Source: Parafrankia elaeagni (GTDB lineage: Bacteria > Actinomycetota > Actinomycetes > Frankiales > Frankiaceae). From it: DNA of 64,000 bases. The position numbers and the translations under genes were made by a program. Each line of letters opens with the position of its first letter. The stretch's first letter is position 1. Shown here one piece after another: positions 43,373 through 53,207 of this stretch. The stretch spans positions 124,001-188,000 of the forward strand of contig NZ_KB893717.1 in the NCBI RefSeq assembly GCF_000374165.1, in the 5' to 3' direction. A model generated the notes under the pieces. The model ran no database searches. It was given only the letters and a program-made list of their open reading frames with translations, and was not told where the DNA came from.

Positions 43373-44446
43373 TCAGCCCTCGCCGCGGATGAAGGCAGCG
43401 ACCTTGTCGCGGGCGTCGCTGTCGCGGTACTGCTCCGGCGGCGACTTCATGAAGTACGACGAGGCGGAGAGGATCGGGCCACCGACGCCGCGGTCGAGGG
43501 CGATCTTCGCGCAGCGGACGGCGTCGATGACGACACCGGCGCTGTTGGGGGAGTCCCAGACCTCGAGCTTGTACTCCAGGTTCAGCGGGACGTCACCGAA
43601 CGCGCGGCCCTCGAGGCGGACGTACGCCCACTTGCGGTCGTCGAGCCAGGCCACGTAGTCGGACGGGCCGATGTGCACGTTGTCCTTGCCCAGGTCATGA
43701 GACACCTGGGAGGTCACGGCCTGCGTCTTGGAGATCTTCTTGGACTCCAGCCGCTCCCGCTCGAGCATGTTCTTGAAGTCCATGTTGCCGCCGACGTTGA
43801 GCTGCATCGTGCGGTCGAGGATGACGCCGCGGTCCTCGAACAGCTTCGCCAGCACGCGGTGGGTGATGGTCGCGCCGACCTGCGACTTGATGTCGTCGCC
43901 GACGATCGGCACGCCCGCCGCGCGGAACTTCTCGGCCCACTCGGGGACACCGGCGATGAACACCGGGAGGCAGTTGATGAAGGCCACCCCGGCGTCGATG
44001 GCGCACTGGGCGTAGAACTTCGCCGCGTCCTCGGACCCGACCGGCAGGTAGCAGACCAGGACGTCGGCCCGGGCCTCGCGCAGCGCCGCGACGACGTCCA
44101 CCGGCTCCTCGTCGGACTCCTCGATGGTCTCGCGGTAGTAGCGGCCGAGACCGTCGAAGGTGTGCCCGCGGGCGACGGTCAGCCCGAGCGGGGGCACGTC
44201 CGCGATCTTGATGGTGTTGTTCTCGCTGGCCACGATGGCCTCCGAGAGATCCCGGCCGACCTTCTTCGCGTCCACGTCGAACGCGGCGACGAAGGTCAGG
44301 TCGGAGACGTGGTAGTCGCCGAGCGTCACATGCATCAGGCCAGGGACCTGGGCGGACGGGTCGGCGTCGCGGTAGTACTCGACCCCTTGGACGAGGGAGG
44401 CGGCGCAGTTGCCCACACCGACGATGGCGACACGTACCGAACCCAT
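43373..44446 (-). CDS. ino1: myo-Inositol-1-phosphate synthase
   Basis: Converts glucose 6-phosphate to inositol 1-phosphate, the first step to phosphatidylinositol, mycothiol and inositol-containing lipids. 357 aa; NAD-binding [16 protein letters not shown] (about 6-21), then [28 protein letters not shown] and [17 protein letters not shown], all strongly conserved in the actinobacterial form. Ends just before the large hairpin shared with the VWA gene. The neighbouring PadR gene is the usual partner in actinobacteria. Confidence 0.96.
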   Translation of the reverse strand: MGSVRVAIVGVGNCAASLVQGVEYYRDADPSAQVPGLMHVTLGDYHVSDLTFVAAFDVDAKKVGRDLSEAIVASENNTIKIADVPPLGLTVARGHTFDGLGRYYRETIEESDEEPVDVVAALREARADVLVCYLPVGSEDAAKFYAQCAIDAGVAFINCLPVFIAGVPEWAEKFRAAGVPIVGDDIKSQVGATITHRVLAKLFEDRGVILDRTMQLNVGGNMDFKNMLERERLESKKISKTQAVTSQVSHDLGKDNVHIGPSDYVAWLDDRKWAYVRLEGRAFGDVPLNLEYKLEVWDSPNSAGVVIDAVRCAKIALDRGVGGPILSASSYFMKSPPEQYRDSDARDKVAAFIRGEG

Positions 44447-44500
44447 GACGGATGCGCTCCTTGGCTGGTGGCTGGGATGCTGGCGTTCACTGACTGACTG

Positions 44501-44524
44501 GCAGGTGCAGGTGCAGGTGCAGGT
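44501..44524. repeat. Hexamer repeat (GCAGGT)4 upstream of ino1
   Basis: Four perfect GCAGGT copies about 55 bp upstream of the ino1 start, plus partial copies to 44526. The 272-bp spacer between ino1 and the PadR gene holds the ino1 promoter or a leader if the two are cotranscribed. Confidence 0.7.
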
Positions 44525-44718
44525 GTGCGGGTGCTGACTGGCGGTGCTCTGCCGGCCGCGGGCACCACAGGGCCGGCCAGGGCGAGCCCGCGTCGGTGGC
44601 CTGGCCCGCCGACCGGCTGTCGGTGCCCGGCTCGGTACAGCCCCGGCCCGGCAGGCCTCCGGGAACCGGCCCGTGTGTACGGACGGCTGCTCCCGGGGCC
44701 GTGGGACCAGGCCCGCTG

Positions 44719-45444
44719 CTAGCTCTCGGGACCCGGGGAGGTGCCCGCGCCGTCGGGGCTGTCGGCGCGGATCGTCGGGTCGCCCGGGGGGCCGCCCGCC
44801 GATCCGTCCGCTGCCGAGGCTGCCTCAGCTGTGGACGAACCTGTGGACAACTCTGTGGATGATGTGGACAACAGCTGCGCCCCGGGAGGGGATGCGGGCT
44901 TCTGGGCCCGTTCCGTCTCGATCAGCTCGCTGAGCCATCTGACCTCGCGCTCCACCGATTCGAGCCCGTGGCGCTGCAGCTCGAGGGTGTAGGAGTCGAG
45001 CCGCTTCTGGGTGCGGGACAGCGCCGAACGCACCTTCTCTCCACGCTCCTCGAGCCGGCCGCGCCGCCCCTCGAGGATCCGCAGCCGCACCGCCGCGTCG
45101 GTCTTGGAGAAGAAGGCGAAGCGGACGCCGAACATCTCGTCCTCCCAGGAGGACGGCCCGCCTTCGCCGAGCAGCTCGGCGAGTTTCTCCTTGCCCTCGC
45201 CAGTGAGGGTGTAGACGACCCGGCTGCGCCCCCCGATGCGGGCGGCGGCGCCGGCGTCGTCCGCGGTCACGTACCCGGAGGCCTGCATCCGGCGCAGGCA
45301 CGGGTAGAGCGACCCGTAGCTGAAGCGGTGAAAGGAACCGAGCACGGCGGCAAGCCGCTTGCGCAGTTCGTAGCCGTGCATGGGGCTTTCCGACAGGAGC
45401 GCGAGCACCGCCAGCTCCAACATGCGCGCTCTCCTCCCGGTCAT
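44719..45444 (-). CDS. PadR-family transcriptional regulator
   Basis: 241 aa. N-terminal winged helix [24 protein letters not shown] with [22 protein letters not shown] (recognition part) and the wing [23 protein letters not shown] coiled-coil dimerisation region follows (about 120-185). The last ~50 residues are disordered and carry the [14 protein letters not shown] segment that is encoded by four DnaA boxes. ATG 45423 is a possible shorter start. Candidate operators lie just upstream (45484-45544). Same neighbourhood as mycobacterial Rv0047c next to ino1; effector unknown. Confidence 0.9.
   Translation of the reverse strand: MTGRRARMLELAVLALLSESPMHGYELRKRLAAVLGSFHRFSYGSLYPCLRRMQASGYVTADDAGAAARIGGRSRVVYTLTGEGKEKLAELLGEGGPSSWEDEMFGVRFAFFSKTDAAVRLRILEGRRGRLEERGEKVRSALSRTQKRLDSYTLELQRHGLESVEREVRWLSELIETERAQKPASPPGAQLLSTSSTELSTGSSTAEAASAADGSAGGPPGDPTIRADSPDGAGTSPGPES
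44830..44871 (-). promoter_or_regulatory. Intragenic quartet of DnaA boxes (12-12-9 spacing), second copy
   Basis: Minus-strand boxes at 44830 (TCGTCCACA), 44842 (TTGTCCACA, perfect), 44854 (TCATCCACA) and 44863 (TTGTCCACA, perfect), head to tail with starts 12, 12 and 9 bp apart. They lie in the disordered C-terminal codons of the PadR gene. The layout is identical to the quartet at 37186-37227 although the host genes are unrelated. Confidence 0.82.
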
Positions 45445-45483
45445 GGTGGTCAGGTCGCCCCGAGGACAGCTGCGTCGAGGTAC

Positions 45484-45544
45484 TGCATCGAGAAACTACA
45501 TCGAGCTGTCCTGTCGCACCGACATATCGATGCGATACATCGAG
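45484..45544. promoter_or_regulatory. Candidate PadR operator array
   Basis: Three direct copies of (T)(A/G)CATCGAG at 45484, 45497 and 45536, starts 13 and 39 bp apart (39 = 3 x 13), and the dyad TATCG-ATG-CGATA at 45525-45537. ACAT/ATGT half-sites are typical of PadR operators. They sit 40-100 bp upstream of the regulator, between it and the divergent DUF5318 gene. Confidence 0.55.
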
Positions 45545-45761
45545 GATAGCCCTTCCGGTACGACCACGGCAACAGTGGATGGCGGATCGGCGACCGGGCG
45601 ATGACGGATCGACGTCGACAAGCCAACCCGTGCACCCTGATGTGCCGGCGATTCGGGGCGGGAGGAGACCGGTGTGACGCCGCGGGGGAGGGCCTGGCCG
45701 GCTCGTCGAGTTCTGTCGTTTCCGTCTGCCCGGCGTCCGGCGTCGGCGTACCGTGGCAGCC

Positions 45762-46169
45762 ATGCGTCCACGGTCGGTCGTCGACTACGCGCTCGCCCGC
45801 AGGGCGACGCTGGGCGACCTTTTCGCAGGAAGAGTCGCCTCCGGCGACGTCTGCGACGCGCATCCGTATCTGGTCCGGGCCGCGAGGTACCACGGCGAGC
45901 CCACCAGGAAGCGGTGCCCGGTCTGCCGGGGCGGCGACCCGCTCGTCAACGTCACCTACACCTATGGCGACGAGCTGGGTCCGAGCTCCGGCCGGGTGCG
46001 GGCGACCAGGGAGCTCCCCGGCCTCGCCGCCCGGTACAGCGAGCTGCACGTCTACGTCGTGGAGGTGTGCCAGCCCTGTGGCTGGAACCACCTGATCACC
46101 TCATATGTGATCGGCACGGGCGAGCCGCCGGCGAGGAAGCACTCCGGCCGCCGGGCCGCCGACACCTGA
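45762..46169 (+). CDS. DUF5318 family small protein
   Basis: 135 aa. Begins MRPRSVVDYALARRATLGDLFAG. Two Cys pairs, KRCPVCRGG (near 52) and VCQPCGWNHL (near 105), look like a zinc ribbon. The family has no known function. It precedes the class A PBP gene here as Rv0049 precedes ponA1 in M. tuberculosis. A GTG three codons earlier (45753) is an alternative start. Confidence 0.8.
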   Translation: MRPRSVVDYALARRATLGDLFAGRVASGDVCDAHPYLVRAARYHGEPTRKRCPVCRGGDPLVNVTYTYGDELGPSSGRVRATRELPGLAARYSELHVYVVEVCQPCGWNHLITSYVIGTGEPPARKHSGRRAADT

Positions 46170-46366
46170 CACCCACGCGCTCCGGCGCCACCCGCACTTA
46201 GGTGCCCTCTCGCGGGTGTCCCGATCTGGCGTGAGATTCTGGTCTGCCATGTGGGTTTCCACGTGGGCGCGGCCGCCTTCGGCGTGCCGCGCCGGATGCG
46301 GCACCGGCCGGACCATGGCATGAGCACGGTGACCGGGGGGATTCACGGCGACGGATGGGGTAGCTG

Positions 46367-49300
46367 GTGAGCACTCCCTACAGCCAGGGCACAAGGGCGA
46401 TCGGGCCTCGTGCCGGCAACGGTGAGGACCCGCGTGGGGCCGCGCCGGGCTCGGGCGCCGAGCGGCCACGTCCCGGCGCCCCGGTGGCCGGCGGGCCGCC
46501 GCCGCCCGGTGGGCCGGTTCCCGGCGGACCGGGTGCCCGGCGAAGCCCGGGAGCCGCCAGCGCCGGCGGGCCCCCCGCGGCTGGCCGCGGCGGGCCCGGC
46601 GCAGACGAAGCCGAGGCCGGTGGCTGGACGCCCGACCGGGGCGCCGCCGCCCGCCGCCGGGAGACCGAGGCCGCCACTCGCTCCCGCTCCGGCTCCGGCC
46701 CGGACGCACGCTCCGCGCAGCGCCCCCCCGCCGGCCCGCCGGCCGGGCCCACCGGTGGCCAGGCGCCCGGCCGGCCCGGTGGCCGCCCGGCGACCCCTGA
46801 ACGAGCTGATTCCACCAGTCGCACCGGCGGCCCTGCCGGTCGCGCCGACAACCGTGTCGACAGCCGTGTCGACAGCCGTGTCGATGATCGCGCGGGCGCC
46901 CCCGCGAGGCCCGGCTCCGGTCCGGCCGGCAGGCCGGCGCCGGGCCGCGCCGCTGCCGTGGGAGCTGGGACCGGCAGCGGGATCGATGCAGGCACGGCAG
47001 GTGGCCGCGGGTACTCCGATCGCGGTGGATCCCGCCAGACCGGGGCCGGGCGGACCGGCTCGGGCCGTGTCTCCGATCCTCGCGGGCAGTTCGGGCGCGA
47101 GGACCCCGACCGGGGTGACCTGACGCGCGCAGCCACCTCCGGTCGCGGGGAACCACCCGCACCCGGCCGCGCGCCGCGTTCCGTCGCCGGCCGGGCCGCC
47201 GCCGAGCGCGCCGCCGGCCGGCCGGCGACCGTCGACGACAGCGGCGGCGGCCGGGGCGAGCGCGGCACGCGGGGCGAGCCCGAACGGAGGGACCGCACCG
47301 AGCGGCTGTCAGCCGCCACCACCCGGCTGCGGGCCGTCCGCCCGGGGGGCGGCCGTCCGTCGGCACCCGAGCAGCCGCCCGCCCGCCCCAACGCCATCTA
47401 CGACACCGTCGACCAGGCCGCGCTGAGCCGGGTCGACGTCGCCGAGCGCACCGCGGACGCCACCGTGTACCGCAAGGTCGCTCCCGGCGGCGCCACCGGG
47501 CGCTCCGGCGGCCGGGGTGGCCCAGGTGGCCTCGACGAGCTGGACGACATGGGCCGTGACGCGGGCTCCGGGTCCTCCGCCACGGCGCGGATGAACGGCG
47601 TGGACCGGGCGTCCGGCCCGCGCCGTGCGGCGCCGGGCCGGCGGCCGGGCGGTCCGCCGCGCCCCGGTGAGCGTGACCCGGGCGGGCGCACGGGGCCCCG
47701 GTCCACCTCCGCGCACGCGGCCGGCGGGCGGGTCGCGGCCGGCGGGCGCGGTGCCGCGCGCCGCACCCAGGGCCGGCGCGGCCCGAAGTGGTGGCGCAAC
47801 CGGCCGCGGTGGTTCCGCCGCCTGGTGCTCATCGGCCTGACATCGGGGTCGCTGCTGTTCGTCGCCGGCATCGCGGTGATCTACGCGGCCACCCGGGTGC
47901 CGCTGCCCGAGGAGGTCAAGACCGACCAGACGTCGATCATCGCCTGGGCGGGCGGCGGTGAGATCACCCGGATCGGCACGGTGAACCGCACCGACGTCCC
48001 GCTCTCGCAGGTGTCGAAGGACGTCCAGCACGCGGTGCTGGCCGCGGAGAACTACAACTTCTACAACGAGCCCGGTATCTCGCCGAAGGGCATCGCCCGC
48101 GCCATGTGGGTGAACGTCACCGGCGGTGAGATCTCCCAGGGTGGCTCGACGATCACCCAGCAGTACGCGAAGAACGCCTACCTGACGCAGGACCGCACGT
48201 TCACCCGGAAGATGCGGGAGATCGTGCTCGCGATCAAGCTGGACCGGAAGTACTCCAAGGACCAGATCCTGGAGTACTACCTGAACACGATCTACTTCGG
48301 GCGCAACTCGTACGGCATCGAGGCCGCGGCGAAGAGCTACTTCGACAAGCCCGCCGCCCAGCTCACCGCCGGTGAGGGCGCGGTGATCGCCGGCCTCATC
48401 CGGTCGCCGAACTACCTGGACCCCAAGGAGAACCCGGGGCCCGCGGAGTCGCGGTGGAAGGACGTCGTCGCCACGATGGTCGCCCAGGGCTGGGCCCCGG
48501 CATCGCTGGCGAACGAGAAGCCGCCGCCCGTCCTGGACAAGGACGAAAGCGGTGGCTACAACTCCTCCGATCAGGTCGGCTACATCCGTGACCAGGTGAA
48601 GGAGGAACTGGACGCCGCCGGGATCACCGAGGACCAGATCAACCGCGGCGGGCTGCGCATCACCACCACCCTCGACGAGGGCCGGCAGACCGCGGCCTTC
48701 CAGGCTGTCAACGGCCAGATCGCGGAGGCCTACGCGGCCGTGCCCGATCTGCGTACCGGACTGGTCGCGCTGAAACCGGGCACCGGCGAGGTACTGGCCT
48801 GGTACGGCGGCTCCCTGTACGGCAAGGGCGACAACGGTCAGGAACAGTTCGAGGACAACGTGTCCCAGGCGGAGGTTCCACCCGGATCGACGTTCAAGAC
48901 CGTCACCCTGGTGACCGCGCTGAAGGAGGGCATCAGCCTGAGGTCGACCTACGAGGCTCCGGCCGAGATGACCATCGGTGACTACCAGTTCGGCAACGAC
49001 GAGAGCGAGCCCGGCCATCTGGGCTGGCCGGATCTGGTCGAGGCCACCGCGGAGTCGATCAACACGGTGTACGTGCCGCTGGGTGTCGATGTCGGGGTCA
49101 ACGACATCATCCAGACCGCCCGCGACATGGGCGTCGACGAGGACACTCGCCTCGATGATGTCGCCGGTGTCACCCTGGGCCAGGACGGCGTCTCCGCCCT
49201 GGACATGACGCAGGTCTACAGCACTCTGGCCAGCGGCGGTTACCGGTCCACCCCGCACATCGTCGCCCGGGTGGAGGACAGTTCAGGCGATGACATCCTG

Positions 49301-49942
49301 CCGCCGCGGGACGGCGAGACCACCGGCGAGCCGGTGATCCCGCCGACCGTCGCGCGGGACGCGACGTTCGCGTTGCAGGCTGTGCTTGACCACGGCACCG
49401 GTAAGAACGCGAGGCTCGCGAACAACCGGCCGGCGGCGGGGAAGACGGGCACCACGGACGACTTCCGCTCCGCCTGGTTCTGCGGGTACACGAGGGAGAT
49501 CGCCTCCTGCGTGAACATGTTCCGCGGCAAGGGGGAGAATACGGACCTCCTCAAGGGCATCCCAGGGGCCGAGAACGGGGTTTACGGAGGGGCCTACCCG
49601 GCGCGGATCTGGAAGGACTTCATGGATGCCGCGCTGAAGGACGTGCCGGTGACCGGGTTCGACCCGCCCGCCTACGGTGGTGCGATCACGCTGCGCAGCC
49701 CGGCGCCGGCCCCGACGACGCCGTCCGAGCTGCCGACCCAGCCGGCCAGCAGCAGCAGCGGCGGGATCGGCGACTGGGACCTCTTCGGGGACGATGACGA
49801 TGACCGTGGTGGGCAGAGTGGCCAGACCGGTCAACAGGGCGGCCAGACTGGTCAACAGGGCGGCCAGACCGGTCAGCAACCCACCCGACCTCGACCGTCA
49901 CGACCACCCGGCGGGATCGTGGTGGACCCGTTCAACAACTGA
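46367..49942 (+). CDS. Class A penicillin-binding protein with ~480-residue disordered N-terminus
   Basis: Bifunctional peptidoglycan glycosyltransferase/transpeptidase (PonA1-like), 1191 aa. A cytoplasmic region of ~485 residues rich in Gly, Pro, Arg and Ala (including RVDSRVDSRVDD) precedes one membrane helix (about 487-508). The GT51 domain shows AAENYNFYNEPG, GGSTITQQYAKN and LNTIYFGRNSYGIEAA. The transpeptidase has SxxK in PPGSTFKT (near 840), SxN in ESINTVY, and KTG in AGKTGTTDD (near 1024). The tail has three GQTGQQG repeats. GTG start at 46367. Active-site residues are all present. Confidence 0.94.
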   Translation: MSTPYSQGTRAIGPRAGNGEDPRGAAPGSGAERPRPGAPVAGGPPPPGGPVPGGPGARRSPGAASAGGPPAAGRGGPGADEAEAGGWTPDRGAAARRRETEAATRSRSGSGPDARSAQRPPAGPPAGPTGGQAPGRPGGRPATPERADSTSRTGGPAGRADNRVDSRVDSRVDDRAGAPARPGSGPAGRPAPGRAAAVGAGTGSGIDAGTAGGRGYSDRGGSRQTGAGRTGSGRVSDPRGQFGREDPDRGDLTRAATSGRGEPPAPGRAPRSVAGRAAAERAAGRPATVDDSGGGRGERGTRGEPERRDRTERLSAATTRLRAVRPGGGRPSAPEQPPARPNAIYDTVDQAALSRVDVAERTADATVYRKVAPGGATGRSGGRGGPGGLDELDDMGRDAGSGSSATARMNGVDRASGPRRAAPGRRPGGPPRPGERDPGGRTGPRSTSAHAAGGRVAAGGRGAARRTQGRRGPKWWRNRPRWFRRLVLIGLTSGSLLFVAGIAVIYAATRVPLPEEVKTDQTSIIAWAGGGEITRIGTVNRTDVPLSQVSKDVQHAVLAAENYNFYNEPGISPKGIARAMWVNVTGGEISQGGSTITQQYAKNAYLTQDRTFTRKMREIVLAIKLDRKYSKDQILEYYLNTIYFGRNSYGIEAAAKSYFDKPAAQLTAGEGAVIAGLIRSPNYLDPKENPGPAESRWKDVVATMVAQGWAPASLANEKPPPVLDKDESGGYNSSDQVGYIRDQVKEELDAAGITEDQINRGGLRITTTLDEGRQTAAFQAVNGQIAEAYAAVPDLRTGLVALKPGTGEVLAWYGGSLYGKGDNGQEQFEDNVSQAEVPPGSTFKTVTLVTALKEGISLRSTYEAPAEMTIGDYQFGNDESEPGHLGWPDLVEATAESINTVYVPLGVDVGVNDIIQTARDMGVDEDTRLDDVAGVTLGQDGVSALDMTQVYSTLASGGYRSTPHIVARVEDSSGDDILPPRDGETTGEPVIPPTVARDATFALQAVLDHGTGKNARLANNRPAAGKTGTTDDFRSAWFCGYTREIASCVNMFRGKGENTDLLKGIPGAENGVYGGAYPARIWKDFMDAALKDVPVTGFDPPAYGGAITLRSPAPAPTTPSELPTQPASSSSGGIGDWDLFGDDDDDRGGQSGQTGQQGGQTGQQGGQTGQQPTRPRPSRPPGGIVVDPFNN

Positions 49943-50051
49943 GTGAGGCCGTGACGGCGCCGCTCCTTCACCAGCGCCGTCACGGCCGCCCCGTTCCCCG
50001 TTCCCCGCGCCGCAAGTGTCGTCGGACGGGGCGCGGACGCCGTGTACCAGA

Positions 50052-51872
50052 ATGGCCCGCATGGCCACGACACCGGCGTCGCCCACCCGGTCCAGCCCGG
50101 CGCGTCACGACCCGGTGGTCGCGGGCGCGAGTGAGATCGTCGGCGGTCCGCCCGGGCGGCATGCCGTCATCGGCGCGAACCGCACCTGGTGGACGCCGCT
50201 GCGCCTGCTGATGCTGCTGGTCGTCGTCAGCTGCGTGCTCGGCTACGTCCAGAAGGCGGGCTGCCGCGACACCCGGAACTGGTCCGAGGAGTACCAGTAC
50301 ACCCGGATGTGCTACTCGGACGTGGTCGCCCTCTACAGCCAGGAGGGCCTGATCGATGGCAAGATCCCCTACCTGGACTACCCCACCGAGTACCCGCCGG
50401 TCATCGGCGCGGCGATGCAGTTCACCTCCCTGTTCGCCGGCCTCGGTTCGGCGCCGGAGGCGGTCTTCCGTACCGACGAGGCCGGCGCCCAGGTCTTCGA
50501 CCACTACTCGATGGACTCCCGGTCGGCCCTGTTCTACGACTTCACCGCGCTGCTGTTCGTCCTCGCCGCCTGCGTCGCGGTCGCCTGTACCGCGCTGACC
50601 GCCGGGCGCACCCGCGTCTGGGACGCGGCGCTCCTCGCGCTGGCCCCGACGCTCGTCCTGCACCTGCTGACCAACTGGGACATCCTCGCCGTCGCGTTCG
50701 CCGCCGGGGGCCTGCTGGCCTGGTCGCGGCGCGCTCCGCGGCTCGCCGGCATCCTGTTCGGGCTGGGCATCGTCACCAAGCTCTACCCGGTCTTCTTCCT
50801 CGTCGGGCTGGCCGCGCTGTGCCTGCGGACCGGGCGGATGCGGGAGCTGGCCCGCACCGCGGTCTTCGCGGCCGGCACGGCGGTGCTGGTGATGCTGCCG
50901 GTGTGGCTGACCGCCGGCTACTTCGACGGAACGACCAAGGTCAGCGACGGCATCTGGTCGACGTTCTGGGGCGGCGGCGACTGGGTCGCCCTGCTGGACG
51001 GCGAGAGCGCCGGCGCCCACAACGGCCTGCAGCGTTTCTTCGAGCTCAACTCGGAGCGCGGTGCCGACTGGGACTCGCTCGCCTTCGGGCTCACCTGGGC
51101 CGCGGGCAAGTACGACACCGGCTGGTTCGCTCCCGCGCATCTGCTCGTCCTGGCCGTCACGCTGCTGCTGGCGGGGCTCGCCGCCTGGCTGGCGATCCGC
51201 AGACGGCCCTGGCTGACCCGGCCGATCGTCGCGGCGGCCGTCGTGTGCTGGCTGGTCCCGACGATCGCCACGCCGCTGGTGCTGGGCGCGGTGCACGAGC
51301 ACGGCATCCCGGTGGGGACGCTGAACATCATCACAGCCGTGGCACTCGTGGCGGCCGTCGCCGGGATCCTCGCGCTCGCCCTGCTCGCACCACGGCGACC
51401 GCGCGTCCCGCAGGTGGTCCTGCTGCTCGTCCTCGCCTTCCTGCTGACCAACAAGGTCTTCTCGCCGCAGTACACGATCTGGCTGCTGCCGCTGGTCGCG
51501 CTGGCCAGGCCCCGCTGGCGGCTGTTCCTGGTCTGGCAGGCGTGTGAAGCATGGGTGCTGTTCACCCGCTTCATGCACTTCATCTTCAACGACACCTCGG
51601 GCGCTGACGGCATCGACCGCGGCTGGTTCGTCGGCGCCGTGGTCCTGCGCGATCTGGTTCTGTGCGTCCTCGCCGCGTTCGTGGTGCGGGAGATCCTGCG
51701 CCCCGTTCGGGATGTCGTCCGCGCCGACGGCCTGGACGACCCCGCCGGCGGGGTGCTCGACGGCGCGCCGGACGTCCGGGGCGGGCAGTTCGGCGCGCGC
51801 TCGCTGCTGCCGCGCCGGCCGCGCCGCTCGCGGGAGGCCGTGCCGACGGGCGTCCCCGCGTCGGTCGAATGA
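50052..51872 (+). CDS. DUF2029 / GT87-family membrane mannosyltransferase-like protein
   Basis: About 606 aa with roughly 12 membrane segments. The first helix (TPLRLLMLLVVVSCVLGYVQ) is followed by an external loop with YPTEYPPVIGAA, the family acidic-loop region. GT87 proteins use polyprenol-phosphate mannose to build mycobacterial lipoglycans; here the product is unknown. Order after the PBP matches Rv0051 after ponA1. Start chosen at ATG 50052 (ATG 50061 also possible; the frame is open to 50016), no clear ribosome site. The stop overlaps the next gene. Confidence 0.85.
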   Translation: MARMATTPASPTRSSPARHDPVVAGASEIVGGPPGRHAVIGANRTWWTPLRLLMLLVVVSCVLGYVQKAGCRDTRNWSEEYQYTRMCYSDVVALYSQEGLIDGKIPYLDYPTEYPPVIGAAMQFTSLFAGLGSAPEAVFRTDEAGAQVFDHYSMDSRSALFYDFTALLFVLAACVAVACTALTAGRTRVWDAALLALAPTLVLHLLTNWDILAVAFAAGGLLAWSRRAPRLAGILFGLGIVTKLYPVFFLVGLAALCLRTGRMRELARTAVFAAGTAVLVMLPVWLTAGYFDGTTKVSDGIWSTFWGGGDWVALLDGESAGAHNGLQRFFELNSERGADWDSLAFGLTWAAGKYDTGWFAPAHLLVLAVTLLLAGLAAWLAIRRRPWLTRPIVAAAVVCWLVPTIATPLVLGAVHEHGIPVGTLNIITAVALVAAVAGILALALLAPRRPRVPQVVLLLVLAFLLTNKVFSPQYTIWLLPLVALARPRWRLFLVWQACEAWVLFTRFMHFIFNDTSGADGIDRGWFVGAVVLRDLVLCVLAAFVVREILRPVRDVVRADGLDDPAGGVLDGAPDVRGGQFGARSLLPRRPRRSREAVPTGVPASVE

Positions 51873-53119
51873 TCACGGAACCCTCGCCGCCCAGTCCCCC
51901 CGGGGAGGGCGGTCCCGCTACTGCCGCCGGGAGTGGGAGCGGGAGTGGGTCCGGGGCTCGGCCTGGGTTCGGGCCTGCGAGCACGTGGCTCCGGAACGGC
52001 TGGGCGCGGCTCCCCGGGGCCGTGCAGGCGACGCTGCCGCTCTGGGTGGCGAGCCGGGTGGCGGTGGTCATCGCGTCGCTCGCCGGCGCCCGGGCCCTGT
52101 CGAACGGGCCGGTCCGGGACGTCCCCGGCCTGACCACGCTGTGGGACCGCTGGGACGTCGGCCTGTTCACGAAGGTGGCCCGGTACGGCTATCTCTCCGA
52201 CGCCTACTCGGACCGCACCGAGGTCGACTTCCCGGGGCTGCCGCTGGCGATTCGCGCCGTGCACGTCGTCGTCCCGGACTGGATCGCCGCCGGCCTCGTC
52301 GTCTCGTTCCTGGTCGGCATTCTCGGGGTGGCCGCGCTGTGGCGGCTGGCGGCCGACGAGGTGGGCGAGGCGGACGCGCGGTTCGCGGTTCTGGCGCTGG
52401 TCTGCTTCCCCTACGCCGTCTTCCTGTTCGCGGCCTACTCCGAAGGCGTGTTCCTCGGCTTCGCCACGGCGGCCTGGCTGGCGGCGCGGCGCGACCGCTG
52501 GCTGCTCGCCGGCCTGCTGGGCGCGGCGGCGGCCTCGGCGCGGGTGACCGGCCTGCCGTTCTGCGCCGCGCTGGTCGTGCAGTACGTGGTCGTGCGGCGG
52601 GCGGCCGGGCGGCCGCTGGTCGCCCGGCCCGCGCTGGCCCTGGCACTGCCCCCACTGCCGATCATCGGGTTCATCCTCTACCTGCGGGTCCGGAGCGGGC
52701 GCTGGGACTCCTACACCGACGCGATGCGCGCCGGCTGGAACCGGGCCGTCGACTGGCCGTGGCACGGCTGGTCGAAGACCTGGGACTCGGCCTTCGACGG
52801 GAACGGCGCGGCGACGTTCGTCTGGTTCTGGCGGGGTGAGCTGCTCGCCGTCGTCATCGGAGTGCTGCTCACCGGTGTCCTGTTGTGGTCGCGGCGCTGG
52901 GGTGAGGCGACGTTCGTCGGGCTCATGACGATCCTGATGAGCTTCTCGAACTACTACGCGTCGGGAATCCGCGGCATTCTCGTCGCCTTCCCCCTCTACC
53001 TGCTGCTGGCCAGGGCGGGCGCACGGAGGCCCTGGGTGCGCGGTGTGTACGTGTGGTGCTGCGCGCCGCTCATGGTGGTCTTCGTCGTTGCCTTCACACA
53101 GGGGAACTGGGTCGACTGA
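51869..53119 (+). CDS. PIG-V-like membrane mannosyltransferase
   Basis: 416 aa, starting ATG 51869 in a 4-bp overlap (ATGA) with the preceding gene. After a Gly/Ser-rich ~40 residues comes a GT-C type polytopic core with TTLWDRWDVGLFTKVARYGY (WDxxxF/Y type luminal motif), DFPGLPLAIR and AYSEGVFLGFATAAW, as in the PIG-V/mannosyltransferase II family. Coupled to the GT87 gene, so the two probably act on the same lipid-linked glycan. Acceptor and linkage unknown. Confidence 0.83.
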   Translation: MITEPSPPSPPGEGGPATAAGSGSGSGSGARPGFGPASTWLRNGWARLPGAVQATLPLWVASRVAVVIASLAGARALSNGPVRDVPGLTTLWDRWDVGLFTKVARYGYLSDAYSDRTEVDFPGLPLAIRAVHVVVPDWIAAGLVVSFLVGILGVAALWRLAADEVGEADARFAVLALVCFPYAVFLFAAYSEGVFLGFATAAWLAARRDRWLLAGLLGAAAASARVTGLPFCAALVVQYVVVRRAAGRPLVARPALALALPPLPIIGFILYLRVRSGRWDSYTDAMRAGWNRAVDWPWHGWSKTWDSAFDGNGAATFVWFWRGELLAVVIGVLLTGVLLWSRRWGEATFVGLMTILMSFSNYYASGIRGILVAFPLYLLLARAGARRPWVRGVYVWCCAPLMVVFVVAFTQGNWVD

Positions 53120-53207
53120 GGCCGTCACCCGCCCGCGAGGACGGAGCGACACGGCCACCGTGATCGGATGCGCGCCCTCGCGGCCGGCCATGGTCCAGGA
53201 TGGGTGC

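Noticed and set aside
46849-46890. 12-bp repeats (GACAGCCGTGTC) in the PBP gene as another DnaA-box cluster
   Set aside because: They lack the TCCACA core; they are coding repeats for VDSR in a disordered region.
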